From Bog-473 sp035552095 (GTDB lineage: Bacteria > Actinomycetota > Acidimicrobiia > Acidimicrobiales > RAAP-2): a DNA stretch of 35,320 bases. Position numbers and translations under genes: made by a program. The stretch spans positions 1-35,320 of the forward strand of contig DASZMA010000011.1 in NCBI GenBank assembly GCA_035552095.1, written 5' to 3'. This document shows positions 1-7,661 of this stretch, in pieces; position 1 is the first letter of the stretch; every line of letters starts with the position of its first letter. The notes beneath the pieces were generated by a model. That model did no database searches. It was not told the origin of the DNA and was given only the letters and a program-made list of their open reading frames with translations.

Positions 1-1
1 A

Positions 2-574
2 ACCAAGCAGGGGTACTGGAGAAATCGTCTCGGACACTTGCTTCGCGCTCAAGAAGACGTCTGGTGGTCACTTCCGGCAGGAGCGTCCACCGATCAGCTT
101 CGAGAGGATCTTCTCGAATGCATTCTGGACTATGGGATCGCAGCCTTTGACGCGGCGCTAAATAGTGCTTCGTTTCCTCCCGATCCGGTTCGCCATTGGT
201 CAAGAACCTTCGATATGCCAACGGAACTACCGCCACAGATTGGAGAGCGGCCGATCCTTCCGCACGAACTCCCGTTGCCTCGCGACCTCGACGAAGCGTT
301 TCGCCTATTGAGCGATCCTTTGTCAGGTGAGGTCGGCCGTTTGGAATGGTTCGTATACCAGGTGGCTCCTCTCGACCCGCGGCTGCCTTCGGTGCTCTTG
401 CGGATCCTCGAATCGAGTGCAAATGCGTACATACGCGCTAGTGCGGCAATCAAGCTCGCGTTCCTATCCGGTAGCCAGGCAGTAGCTCTTTCTGGTCTCC
501 ATGAATCTGCAGCCTGGGACCAGGACTTAGGGGTGCGCATCGCTGCAAGGTACGCCATCGCACTTCTCGGCTAG
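2..574 (+). CDS. DUF4304-like protein, 5' end outside window
   Basis: The frame is open from the window edge, so the true start lies upstream; a TTG at 38 is possible but the codons before it (reading ...YWRNRLGHLL) look coding. The segment with W-R-x-R-x-G followed by a D-x-WW about 14 residues later resembles the end of the DUF4304 domain, a family of unknown function. The C-terminal 80 residues are helical and Ala/Leu-rich, rather like one or two HEAT-type repeats. Base composition is visibly less GC-rich than in the metabolic genes downstream, which fits an accessory gene. The family call rests on motif memory only; no function is assigned. Confidence 0.55.
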   Translation, partial: TKQGYWRNRLGHLLRAQEDVWWSLPAGASTDQLREDLLECILDYGIAAFDAALNSASFPPDPVRHWSRTFDMPTELPPQIGERPILPHELPLPRDLDEAFRLLSDPLSGEVGRLEWFVYQVAPLDPRLPSVLLRILESSANAYIRASAAIKLAFLSGSQAVALSGLHESAAWDQDLGVRIAARYAIALLG

Positions 575-766
575 GGCGCATGCGGCCCGGAGTGACACGC
601 CAGTCCGACGCATGAGGGCACCCTGTGCTGTTGATCACAACCAGATTCGGCGAAGAGACGGAGGGATGCAGAACAGGACTATGACGGCTACTAGCCCACG
701 GGGGAATTCATCTCGTTGCTGTCTATCGGCCGACCGTTAAAGCAAGACGGATTCTGACGTCAACGA

Positions 767-1294
767 TCAGCTGACATTTACCGCCATTACCGCTACGTTC
801 ACGGCATTGGAGACAAGAACACCAGTCAACGTCGCGACGTGTGCCACCAGTCCGGCGTACGAGCCATTCGCTGACATGACATAGAGCGTGATGGATGTTG
901 ACACTGAAGACATCAGGGTGTCGTGGCTCTGTGCTGTAAAACTGTCTCCACTTTTATCGCGCAGGGTGAGAGTAAAGACGCTTAAACCCTGGCAACCGTT
1001 CGGTCCCGATGAACATCCGGTGAAGTCACTTTCAACCAAAGTGAACGATCCCATCGTCGGGTTGTGGCCGATGGCAGTTCCATTCATGGTGAAGCCTGAG
1101 GTGCAGGTCGAGCATGGGCCAATGCCGATAATTGGGGCGCCGGTTGCGACCTCGACACCCACAATCGTGGTCGAGATCGTGGAGGTAGAAGCTGCACCCG
1201 CTTGCTCCATCCCAAGTGCGGCCAGAAGCACACCCACTGATCCCACCAGGGTCAGCCGTCGTATGAAGCCAATTTCCCGCCTATTGAGTTTCAT
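767..1294 (-). CDS. Secreted protein of unknown function with two Cys pairs
   Basis: This 175-residue protein begins with a basic n-region (K2, R5, R6, R12, R13), a hydrophobic core at about residues 14-29 and an A-G-A cleavage site near residue 34, so export by the Sec route is likely. The mature part is rich in Ser, Thr, Gly and Val and holds two close Cys pairs (a CSTC motif and a C-x6-C), which could form disulfides outside the cell. It has no recognisable domain. AGAGGCGG just upstream of the ATG could be a weak ribosome binding site. It stands alone in less GC-rich DNA. A plus-strand frame covers the same DNA but lacks these features. Confidence 0.6.
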   Translation of the reverse strand: MKLNRREIGFIRRLTLVGSVGVLLAALGMEQAGAASTSTISTTIVGVEVATGAPIIGIGPCSTCTSGFTMNGTAIGHNPTMGSFTLVESDFTGCSSGPNGCQGLSVFTLTLRDKSGDSFTAQSHDTLMSSVSTSITLYVMSANGSYAGLVAHVATLTGVLVSNAVNVAVMAVNVS

Positions 1295-1455
1295 GAGCCG
1301 CCTCTAAAGGAGATAACCAATCTCTACGGCACAATAATCCTTACGAGCCAGATCTGGAAGGGAGAACCTTGGGCGATCGCCTTCAGCATGAAGGGCCGTG
1401 TTCTCCCCACCACGAAGTCGAGATAGGAGTCAACCAGTGGACTCCGGCAGCGGTC

Positions 1456-1974
1456 CTAATTCGTGATGAGGTTGTCGAGCCTCTCCAGGCTGGCCGCCAT
1501 GGACTCACGCATCGAATTGTGCCCGTTGATCCACGACCCGCCATCGCGCACCAGGGATTGGCGTATCTCCTCGGTCACGCGGCCAGAGTCAAATACCTCC
1601 GTGACGACGGTGGCATCGTCACCGTCCGGGGTGAGGATGTAGCCCCAGCGGTAGCCCGCCGGGATGCCGACCTTGGCTGGGTCATCACCCTCAGCCCGAG
1701 AAGGATCCCCTGGGGCCGGTTCCCAGAAGATGCGCCGATCGGGCTCGAACTCCACCACATAGTTGAGCATGAGGTAGTCGTCCCCGAGCCGGTGCATCTT
1801 CATGGTGAAGGTGTCGCCCACCTCGGAGATGGGACGGTCGACGACGGCCCCCCTGAGCATGTCGGACCCGTCGAAATCCATGTGACGTTGCGGATTCGCC
1901 AAGATCTCAAAGATGGCGGCCGCCGCTGCTTCAATTCGGCGTGATTCCTCGATCGGCTTGCTTTCCTCGGGCAT
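1456..1974 (-). CDS. SRPBCC/START-fold family protein
   Basis: This protein of 172 residues has the pattern of the SRPBCC (Bet v1/START-like) superfamily: an N-terminal strand with I-E-A-A-A-A-A-I-F-E-I-L-A-N-P, then a long antiparallel sheet, then a C-terminal helix (S-M-A-A-S-L-E-R-L). These proteins bind hydrophobic ligands in a cavity; the ligand here cannot be told. I chose the ATG at 1974 because AGAGGA lies about 8 bases before it; an upstream in-frame ATG at 2019 has no such site. It is divergent from the MFS exporter at 2210, with a promoter-bearing gap between them, but nothing else links the two. Confidence 0.7.
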   Translation of the reverse strand: MPEESKPIEESRRIEAAAAAIFEILANPQRHMDFDGSDMLRGAVVDRPISEVGDTFTMKMHRLGDDYLMLNYVVEFEPDRRIFWEPAPGDPSRAEGDDPAKVGIPAGYRWGYILTPDGDDATVVTEVFDSGRVTEEIRQSLVRDGGSWINGHNSMRESMAASLERLDNLITN

Positions 1975-2190
1975 GGTCCAATCCTCTCTGTCGTTCTTAG
2001 CCTGCACTACTGAGCACACCTCAGCGCTTCATACAATTGGACGTTGCCGGTCCCGCCAATTCATTCATCGGTCAAAATTTTAAATTCCCGGACCGATTCG
2101 ACGTATCCCGGTCGATACCGTTCAAACAAGGTGGGACATCCCGCTGCCCACCCCCTTCCGAACCCCCGGCGCGCCGCCGCTCCCATGTAG

Positions 2191-2209
2191 TTATATAATC
2201 TTCACTATT
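2191..2209 (+). promoter_or_regulatory. Promoter of MFS-MarR operon, near-leaderless
   Basis: A perfect TATAAT lies at 2194-2199, and the MFS start codon is only 10 bases further at 2210, so transcription should begin within a few bases of the ATG and there is no room for a ribosome binding site. TTATATAA (2191-2198), an 8-base palindrome, overlaps the -10 and is a possible operator for the MarR protein encoded downstream. No convincing -35 was seen. Confidence 0.5.
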
Positions 2210-3670
2210 ATGGTTCTACAAGAATTGGCGCCGCCCGAGCTGAGCCGGCGGCGACGGATCGGGGTCTTGCTCATCTGCTCCATGAGCCTGCTCATCGTCG
2301 GTCTCGATGTGACCATCGTCAACGTGGCGCTGCCCTCCATCGGACGCGAATTCCACGCCTCGGTGTCGGGCCTGCAATGGACTGTGGACGCGTACACCCT
2401 GGTGCTGGCCAGCCTGCTCATGCTCTCGGGCTCGACGGCCGACCGTCTCGGTCGGAAGCGCACCTTCGTGGTGGGACTGAGCATCTTCGCCGCCGGCTCC
2501 CTGCTGTGCAGCCTGGCTCCCAACCTGACCACGCTGGTGGTGTTTCGCATGATGCAGGCTGTCGGCGGATCGATGTTGAACCCGGTGGCCATGTCCATCA
2601 TCACGAATACCTTCACCAACCCCAGGGAGCGGGCTCAAGCGGTCGGGGTGTGGGCCGCCGTGGTCGGGGTGAGCATGTCACTCGGCCCGGTGGTCGGCGG
2701 GCTCCTGGTCGGCTCGGTCGGGTGGCGCTCAATCTTCTGGATCAACCTGCCGGTCGGACTGGCCGCCATTCTGCTCACCCTGCGCTTCATCCCCGAATCG
2801 CGGGCCCCCAAGGCCCGTCGGGTCGACGGCGTCGGGCAGGGTCTGGTCATCGTGTTCCTGGCCTCGTTGACCTACGGCATCATTGAGGCACCCAACCGCG
2901 GCTGGGGTTCCCCGCTGATCGTGGCCACCTTCGCCCTCGCCGTGGCCGCCCTCATCGGGTTGGTCGTCTGGGAGGGTCGTCGCCGGGAGCCCCTCATCGA
3001 CCTGCGCTTCTTCCGGTCGGTCCCGTTCTCCGGTGCCGCCATCATTGCCGTGGCCTCCTTTGCCACCCTGGGCGGGTTCCTGTTCCTCAACACGCTCTAC
3101 CTGCAGGACGTACGAGGGTTCTCCCCGCTGAAGGCCGGCCTGTGCACGCTGCCGATGGCGGTGATGACCATGGTGCTCCCACCCATCTCCGGGCGGATCG
3201 TGGGCTCCCGAGGGCCGCGCCTCCCGTTGTTGATCGCGGGCGCCGCCCTCACCGTCAGCTGCCTCATGCTCAGCCGGATCGGTGCCACCACCTCCTTCAC
3301 CTGGCTGTACACCGCCTACGTGGTGTTCGGGATCGGTTTCGGGTTCGTCAACGCGCCCATCACCACCGCCGCCGTGGCCGGCATGCCCCGGGCACAAGCG
3401 GGCGTGGCCTCCGCAATCGCGTCCACCTCACGCCAGGTCGGATCGACCCTGGGGGTGGCGGTGGTGGGTGCCCTGCTGGCGTCGGGGTTGGCCGGCTCAG
3501 GCGCACTGCACGTGGCGGCGCGGTCCCACGCCGGCTGGCTGGTCCTGGCTGGCTGCGGACTCGCCGTCTTGGTGCTGGGCCGGGTGGTCACGACCGGTTG
3601 GGCCCGCCGCACGGCCGATCGGACGGCCCAGGAGCTGAACCCCGAATTCCTTGAGCAGCGGGTTCGCTGA
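2210..3670 (+). CDS. MFS drug exporter, DHA2 (EmrB/QacA) family
   Basis: This 486-residue membrane protein has the length and about 14 hydrophobic segments of proton-driven DHA2 exporters. Visible family motifs are L-D-V-T-I-V-N-V-A-L-P near residues 32-42, motif A as D-R-L-G-R-K-R at 78-84, and motif C as G-P-V-V-G-G-L-L followed by W-R-S-I-F-W-I-N-L-P. Such pumps expel drugs or toxic metabolites from the inner membrane; the substrate cannot be read from sequence. Its TGA shares a base with the ATG of the following MarR gene (TGATG), so the two are translated as a coupled pair and the regulator probably controls this pump. Confidence 0.9.
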   Translation: MVLQELAPPELSRRRRIGVLLICSMSLLIVGLDVTIVNVALPSIGREFHASVSGLQWTVDAYTLVLASLLMLSGSTADRLGRKRTFVVGLSIFAAGSLLCSLAPNLTTLVVFRMMQAVGGSMLNPVAMSIITNTFTNPRERAQAVGVWAAVVGVSMSLGPVVGGLLVGSVGWRSIFWINLPVGLAAILLTLRFIPESRAPKARRVDGVGQGLVIVFLASLTYGIIEAPNRGWGSPLIVATFALAVAALIGLVVWEGRRREPLIDLRFFRSVPFSGAAIIAVASFATLGGFLFLNTLYLQDVRGFSPLKAGLCTLPMAVMTMVLPPISGRIVGSRGPRLPLLIAGAALTVSCLMLSRIGATTSFTWLYTAYVVFGIGFGFVNAPITTAAVAGMPRAQAGVASAIASTSRQVGSTLGVAVVGALLASGLAGSGALHVAARSHAGWLVLAGCGLAVLVLGRVVTTGWARRTADRTAQELNPEFLEQRVR

Positions 3671-4116
3671 TGGTGGGGGCCAGACCGTCGAAGACTGCCA
3701 CCCGGGACCCGGCCCAACGAGCGTGGTCGGCCATGTGCGACCTGGTGCTGGACAATCAGCGGCGCCGCCAGGTGAGTGACGCGCTCGGCATGACCTTCGG
3801 GCGCATCAGGGCGATACGTCGGATTGCCCGGTCACCCATGACCATGGGCGACCTGGCCGCCACCCTCGGCATCGACGCGCCCTACGCCACGCTGGTGGTC
3901 GACGAGTTGGAGCGCCAGGGGCTGGTTGAGCGGCGCCCCCACCCGACCGACCGGCGGATGAAGCTCGTCGCCGCCACGGCACGGGGATCCGCCATCGCCG
4001 CCGAAGCCGAGGAGATCATGGGTCGCCCCCCCGAGGGTCTGGCCGCCCTCCCCGGTCCCGAGCTCGAGGCGCTGGCCGCCATGCTGGAGGCCGCCGCCGC
4101 GTCAGCCACCGAGTGA
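3670..4116 (+). CDS. MarR-family transcriptional regulator
   Basis: The 148-residue protein carries a winged helix-turn-helix at about residues 40-105: M-T-M-G-D-L-A-A-T-L-G-I-D then the recognition helix and the wing R-R-P-H-P-T-D-R-R-M-K-L-V, the usual MarR D-x-R pattern. N- and C-terminal helices would form the dimer interface. MarR proteins usually repress a neighbouring exporter and let go of DNA when a small phenolic or drug-like ligand binds. The start overlaps the MFS stop codon by one base, giving a two-gene operon. The likely operator is near the MFS promoter at 2190-2209, but no strong inverted repeat proves this. Confidence 0.85.
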   Translation: MVGARPSKTATRDPAQRAWSAMCDLVLDNQRRRQVSDALGMTFGRIRAIRRIARSPMTMGDLAATLGIDAPYATLVVDELERQGLVERRPHPTDRRMKLVAATARGSAIAAEAEEIMGRPPEGLAALPGPELEALAAMLEAAAASATE

Positions 4117-4157
4117 GGCCAGGTCCGGATGTGAACTGTCGCAGCCGGCGGTCGCCG

Positions 4158-4889
4158 TCATCCCTTGGTCTGCTCGGCCACCAGCTCAATGAAGTCGGCG
4201 TCGACGACCGGCGCCGTCGCCTCCCGGGCGTTGTCGGTCACGATCTTGAGCATGCGCCCGGGCTCCATGGCGATGAAGATGCCGTCGGCCTCGGCTGTGA
4301 GTTCCCCGTCGTGGTAGATCCCGCCCCAGGTGAAGACCTTCCGCCGTTCGGTGCCCGTGCAGCGGGCCACCAGGTCCAGCGGCGCCAGCAGGGGCGTGGT
4401 CCGGCGGTAGCGGATGGTCAGGGTCCCGGTCATTGAGGCATGGTTGGCGATGATGTTGGCCGCCCCCAGCATTTCGTCGAACAGTTCGGCGATGACGCCC
4501 CCGTGGACGCAGGTGGGCGGGCCCTCGTAGGGGTAGTCGAACGTCACTTGCCCCCGGATCTCGCGCTGGCCGTCCTCGCCCTCCACGGCCCAGAGCTGGG
4601 CCGGTGGGGCGATGGGGTTGGCCAGCCCGATGATGGGACTGGTGGGGAAGAGGTCACGCGGCTCGCCCGAGGCCACCGGCTGGCGGCGCGGCCGTTTCTT
4701 GTCCTCCGCCTGCTCTTCCAGGGTGTCGGCCACCTGGGTCAGCTGGGTGGCGGCCTGACGCAGCACCCCGGCCGCCACCGGCCGTCCGACGGCCACCGCG
4801 CTGATGCGCCGGATCGCCGCCGCCAGCAGTTCGAGTTCCTTGTTGCCGCCCGGCTCGGTCCCGGCGCCGTCGCCGGCCCCGTCGCTCAC
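4158..4889 (-). CDS. PaaI-type hotdog acyl-CoA thioesterase
   Basis: The 243-residue protein ends in a hotdog fold with the signature C-V-H-G-G-V-I-A-E-L-F-D-E-M-L-G at residues 127-142, where the HGG and the following acidic residue belong to the active site of PaaI/THEM4-like thioesterases, which hydrolyse acyl-CoA thioesters. A helical, charged N-terminal part (about residues 18-66) precedes it and may be a dimerisation or regulatory arm. I place the start at the GTG at 4889 because it overlaps the stop of the upstream crotonase gene as GTGA; a longer frame to 4970 would run inside that gene. It is the last gene of the thiolase-crotonase-thioesterase set. Confidence 0.8.
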   Translation of the reverse strand: MSDGAGDGAGTEPGGNKELELLAAAIRRISAVAVGRPVAAGVLRQAATQLTQVADTLEEQAEDKKRPRRQPVASGEPRDLFPTSPIIGLANPIAPPAQLWAVEGEDGQREIRGQVTFDYPYEGPPTCVHGGVIAELFDEMLGAANIIANHASMTGTLTIRYRRTTPLLAPLDLVARCTGTERRKVFTWGGIYHDGELTAEADGIFIAMEPGRMLKIVTDNAREATAPVVDADFIELVAEQTKG

Positions 4890-5680
4890 TGGCGGGTGAA
4901 GTTGGCCGGGCGCTTCTCGGCGAAGGCCTTCTGGCCCTCGGTGGCGTCCTGGGAGGCGAAGATGGGCCACCCGATCTCGAGCTCGTTGGCCAGCCCGTCG
5001 ACCTCTGACATCCCCTCGGACTCGATCACCGACCGCTTAATGGCCTCGACCGCCAGCGGCCCGTTGGCCCCGATGACGGCGGCGATCTCCAGCGCCTTGT
5101 CCAGGGCCGTGCCGTCGGGCACGACGTGGCCGATGAGGCCGATGCGCAACGCTTCCTCGGCCGGCACCTCACGGGCCGTCAGGAGCAGGTCCATGGCCAC
5201 CGTGAAGGGGATCTGCCGGCGCAGGCGCACGGTCGAACCGCCCAGCGGGAAGAGTCCCCGCCTGGCCTCGAAGACGCCGAAGACGGCGCTCTCCCCGGCT
5301 ACCCGGATGTCGGTGGCCTGGAGGATCTCGGTGCCCCCGGCCACCGCCCAACCCTCGACGGCGGCGATGAGGGGCTTCTTCACGTTGAAGTGCCGCAGCA
5401 ACGCCTTCCAGTGCAGATCGGGATCGGCCGCCATGCGCGGCTGGTACTTCTCGTAGCGGGCCTCACCCATGGACTTAAGGTCCATCCCGGCGCAGAAGGT
5501 GCCACCGGCCCCGGTCAGGATGGCGCAACGGATGTCGTCGTTGTCGTTGATCTCCGCCCAGGCGTCGGCCATGCCGACCAACATGGGCAGGCTCAGGGCG
5601 TTCTTGGCCTCCGGGCGGTTCATGGTCACGATGGCGGTGGCGCCGTCGCGTTCGTACGTCAGGTGCTCAGTTGATTCCAC
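4886..5680 (-). CDS. Enoyl-CoA hydratase/isomerase (crotonase) family protein
   Basis: This 264-residue protein is a standard-length crotonase. It shows N-R-P-E-A-K-N-A-L near residue 21, the CoA-binding F-C-A-G-M-D-L at 62-68 and the oxyanion-hole segment A-A-V-E-G-W-A-V-A-G-G-T-E at 106-118. Members hydrate or isomerise enoyl-CoA intermediates in beta-oxidation-type pathways; the exact reaction is not fixed by sequence. The start is a GTG at 5680 with a strong AGGAGGG site five bases before it. It is followed by the thioesterase gene with a 4-base overlap and lies 30 bases after the thiolase gene, so all three are probably one operon. Confidence 0.85.
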   Translation of the reverse strand: MESTEHLTYERDGATAIVTMNRPEAKNALSLPMLVGMADAWAEINDNDDIRCAILTGAGGTFCAGMDLKSMGEARYEKYQPRMAADPDLHWKALLRHFNVKKPLIAAVEGWAVAGGTEILQATDIRVAGESAVFGVFEARRGLFPLGGSTVRLRRQIPFTVAMDLLLTAREVPAEEALRIGLIGHVVPDGTALDKALEIAAVIGANGPLAVEAIKRSVIESEGMSEVDGLANELEIGWPIFASQDATEGQKAFAEKRPANFTRQ

Positions 5681-5710
5681 GTTCCCCTCCTGATGTGGGC
5701 GTCGGAGCGA

Positions 5711-6883
5711 TCAGAGTCGCTCAATGATGGTGCCCGTGGCCAGCGCGCCGCCGCAGCACATGGAGACCAGACCGAACTGGGCGTCGCGTCGCTCCAGTTC
5801 GTGCAGAATCGTCGTGATCAGCCGGCTGCCGGTGGCCCCGACCGGGTGGCCCAGGGCGATGGCGCCCCCGTTGACGTTGACCTTGTCCATGTCGGCGTCG
5901 TGCACCTTGGCCCAGCTCATCACCACCGAGGCAAAAGCCTCGTTGACCTCGAAAAGGTCGATGTCGCCCATGGTCATCCCGGCCTTGGCCAGCACCTTGG
6001 CGGTGGCCGCGATGGGGCCGTCGAGGTGGTAGTAGGGATCGGAACCGACCAGCACCTGGGCCACCAGGCGGGCCCGTGGCTTGAAGCCCTCGGCCTTGGC
6101 CCGCTCCTCGGACATCCACAGCACCGCCGCCGCGCCGTCGGAAATCTGCGAGGAGTTGCCGGCGTGGTGCATGCCGTCGGGCAGGACGGGCTTGAGCTTG
6201 GCCAGTCCCTCGGCCGTGGTCTCCCGGGGGCCCTGGTCCTTGCTGATGACCAATCGCTCACCGGTGTGCTCGCCACGCGGTCCCTCTTCGCCGACGATGG
6301 GCGCCTCGACCGAGACGATCTCGCGGGCGAAGCGATCCTCGGCCACGGCCACCGCCGCCTTCTTCTGGGACTCCAGCCCCAGCCAGTCGACTTCGGCCCG
6401 GGTGATGCCGTACTTCTCGGCGATCCGCTCGGCCGCGGTGAACTGGTCGGGCATGTCGTAGGGCAGGTCCTCGGGAATGGCCCGGCCCACGCCGGCGGCG
6501 GCGTTGGCCCCCAGTGGGACGCGGCTCATGGCCTCCACGCCGCAAGCGATGCCGGTGTCGATGGCCCCGGCCGCGATGAGGTTGTTGACGAAGTGGTTGG
6601 CCTGCTGCGAGGAGCCGCACTGGCAGTCGATGGTGGTAGCCGCCACCTCGTAGGGCAGCCCACCCAGCAGCCAGGCGGTGCGGGTGACGTTGAAGCCCTG
6701 CTCGCCGGCCTGGGTCACGCACCCACCCACCACCTGCTCGACCAGGCTGGGGTCGACGCCGGACCGCTTCACGACCTCGATCTGTACCGCACCGAGGATG
6801 TCCGCGGGCCGCAGACCTGAGAGCCAGCCGTTGCGCTTGCCGATCGGCGTGCGCACCGCTTCCACGATCACTGGATTGGCCAT
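5711..6883 (-). CDS. Acetyl-CoA acetyltransferase (thiolase)
   Basis: The 390-residue protein has the full thiolase layout: nucleophilic Cys89 in D-C-Q-C-G-S-S, the G-G-A-I-A-L-G-H-P-V-G-A-T-G-S-R block with His346, and the C-terminal M-C-C-G-G-A with Cys376. It cleaves 3-oxoacyl-CoA with CoA, or runs in the condensing direction; together with the downstream crotonase and thioesterase it points to fatty-acid or sterol-type acyl-CoA breakdown. The ATG at 6883 is preceded by AAGGGA about 8 bases upstream. It is first in the operon and directly behind a KstR-like palindrome at 6946-6959, so a TetR-type repressor probably controls it. Confidence 0.9.
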   Translation of the reverse strand: MANPVIVEAVRTPIGKRNGWLSGLRPADILGAVQIEVVKRSGVDPSLVEQVVGGCVTQAGEQGFNVTRTAWLLGGLPYEVAATTIDCQCGSSQQANHFVNNLIAAGAIDTGIACGVEAMSRVPLGANAAAGVGRAIPEDLPYDMPDQFTAAERIAEKYGITRAEVDWLGLESQKKAAVAVAEDRFAREIVSVEAPIVGEEGPRGEHTGERLVISKDQGPRETTAEGLAKLKPVLPDGMHHAGNSSQISDGAAAVLWMSEERAKAEGFKPRARLVAQVLVGSDPYYHLDGPIAATAKVLAKAGMTMGDIDLFEVNEAFASVVMSWAKVHDADMDKVNVNGGAIALGHPVGATGSRLITTILHELERRDAQFGLVSMCCGGALATGTIIERL

Positions 6884-6941
6884 GATGGACGTCCCTTCTG
6901 CTGCCTGTCCCGACGCACGGCCGGTCGCCCTCGCTGGGCTG

Positions 6942-6970
6942 AATATAGAACCTGTTCTAAGAATAACATT
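6942..6970 (-). promoter_or_regulatory. KstR-like operator overlapping the thiolase promoter
   Basis: The 14-base palindrome TAGAACCTGTTCTA lies at 6946-6959, with perfect 6-base arms. It fits the published KstR consensus TnnAACnnGTTnnA of actinobacterial TetR-type repressors that control sterol and acyl-CoA catabolism. On the minus strand it falls between a possible -35 (AATGTT, 17 bases upstream) and a -10 (TATATT at 6942-6947) and overlaps the -10, which is where a repressor would block RNA polymerase. No TetR gene lies in the window, so the regulator is elsewhere. The operator match is direct; the regulator identity is inferred. Confidence 0.65.
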
Positions 6971-7032
6971 GCGCGGCCGCTGCCGACCTTGGCTCCGCTA
7001 CCTGGTCGCCGGGCGCGGCAAGGATCGTTGCT

Positions 7033-7243
7033 TCAACGACCAAGCCCAGGGCCCTCGCGCTCGGGGTGGGATCGGCTGTTCTTCTCCTTGCTGTGCGGCG
7101 GGAACTTCTCCTGGAGAAGGAACTGGACCCTCGGCGCAATGATGCGACTCGGGTAGGTCGACTCTACGAACGCCGGAGTGGCCAAGCTCTTCATCAAGGG
7201 TGCGAAATGCGCCGAGCAACCCATCTCGGTCCAGGAGTGGCAC
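7033..7243 (-). pseudogene. Collapsed remnant of a nucleotidyltransferase-like toxin gene
   Basis: A GTG at 7243 shares a base with the stop of the upstream gene (TAGTG). It opens a frame reading L-L-D-R-D-G-L-L-G-A-F-R-T-L-D-E-E-L, which looks like the first helix of DUF6036/AbiEii-type nucleotidyltransferases. After about 25 codons (near 7170) the match jumps to another frame: Y-P-S-R-I-I-A-P-R-V-Q-F-L-L-Q-E-K-F, which resembles the last helix of the same family. The whole catalytic middle is missing and the frame is broken. I infer an internal deletion that left the two ends. Identification of the family is from memory of sequence patterns, so moderate confidence. Confidence 0.45.
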
Positions 7244-7608
7244 TAGGCGTAGGTCAGCGTGCCCTCGGTGATAAACACACCGCGGCGTTTGAAGGAGATC
7301 GGGCTGCGCACGATTGCATTCGCATGGAGCGATTGCATGCCGGAGACGAACCACCATTCCTCAAGAAATCGGTCGGGATCGTCGACCCAGGCGGGCGGGA
7401 TCAAACCCCAGCGAGCGGCCGAGTACTCGACGAGAGCAGCCAACATCGCGTCGTAGCGAATCTCACCGGTTGAGTCAGGCGGCGCTTCAATCATGCGGAG
7501 GCGGTCGGCGTCACCCGCCTTGTCGAAGTGCTCGACGAATCGGAACGCCAATCGGCGCGCCATGTCTTCGTCTCCCTCGGCTAGGCAGGACGCCACCTCA
7601 ACGGCCAC
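7243..7608 (-). CDS. Conserved protein, probable antitoxin partner of a nucleotidyltransferase
   Basis: This 121-residue protein has a helical N-terminal half followed by W-G-L-I-P-P-A-W-V-D-D-P-D-R-F-L-E-E-W-W-F and, near the end, S-P-I-S-F-K-R-R-G-V-F-I. That pattern recalls a common actinobacterial family usually found directly upstream of a nucleotidyltransferase-type toxin gene, where it is thought to act as the partner or antitoxin. Here the frame is intact, but the downstream partner is reduced to fragments. The start is a GTG with no clear binding site, and the in-frame codons just upstream also look coding, so the N-terminus may be eroded. Function is inferred, not shown. Confidence 0.55.
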   Translation of the reverse strand: MAVEVASCLAEGDEDMARRLAFRFVEHFDKAGDADRLRMIEAPPDSTGEIRYDAMLAALVEYSAARWGLIPPAWVDDPDRFLEEWWFVSGMQSLHANAIVRSPISFKRRGVFITEGTLTYA

Positions 7609-7661
7609 GTCGGAAACGGTGGGCGGACGGTCCCTTTCATGGTAGGTGCCGACGCCGCCGC

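Noticed and set aside
888..1307. Plus-strand frame opposite the secreted protein gene
   Set aside because: It shows no signal peptide or domain, while the minus-strand frame has a full export signal.
2040..2110. AAAATTTT and repeated CCCGG-GAT segments as a MarR operator
   Set aside because: The repeats are direct and imperfect and lie about 90 bases or more from the exporter -10; not enough to call a site.
4440..5456. Plus-strand frame of 338 codons over thioesterase and crotonase genes
   Set aside because: It is a shadow frame; both minus-strand genes have complete family motifs.
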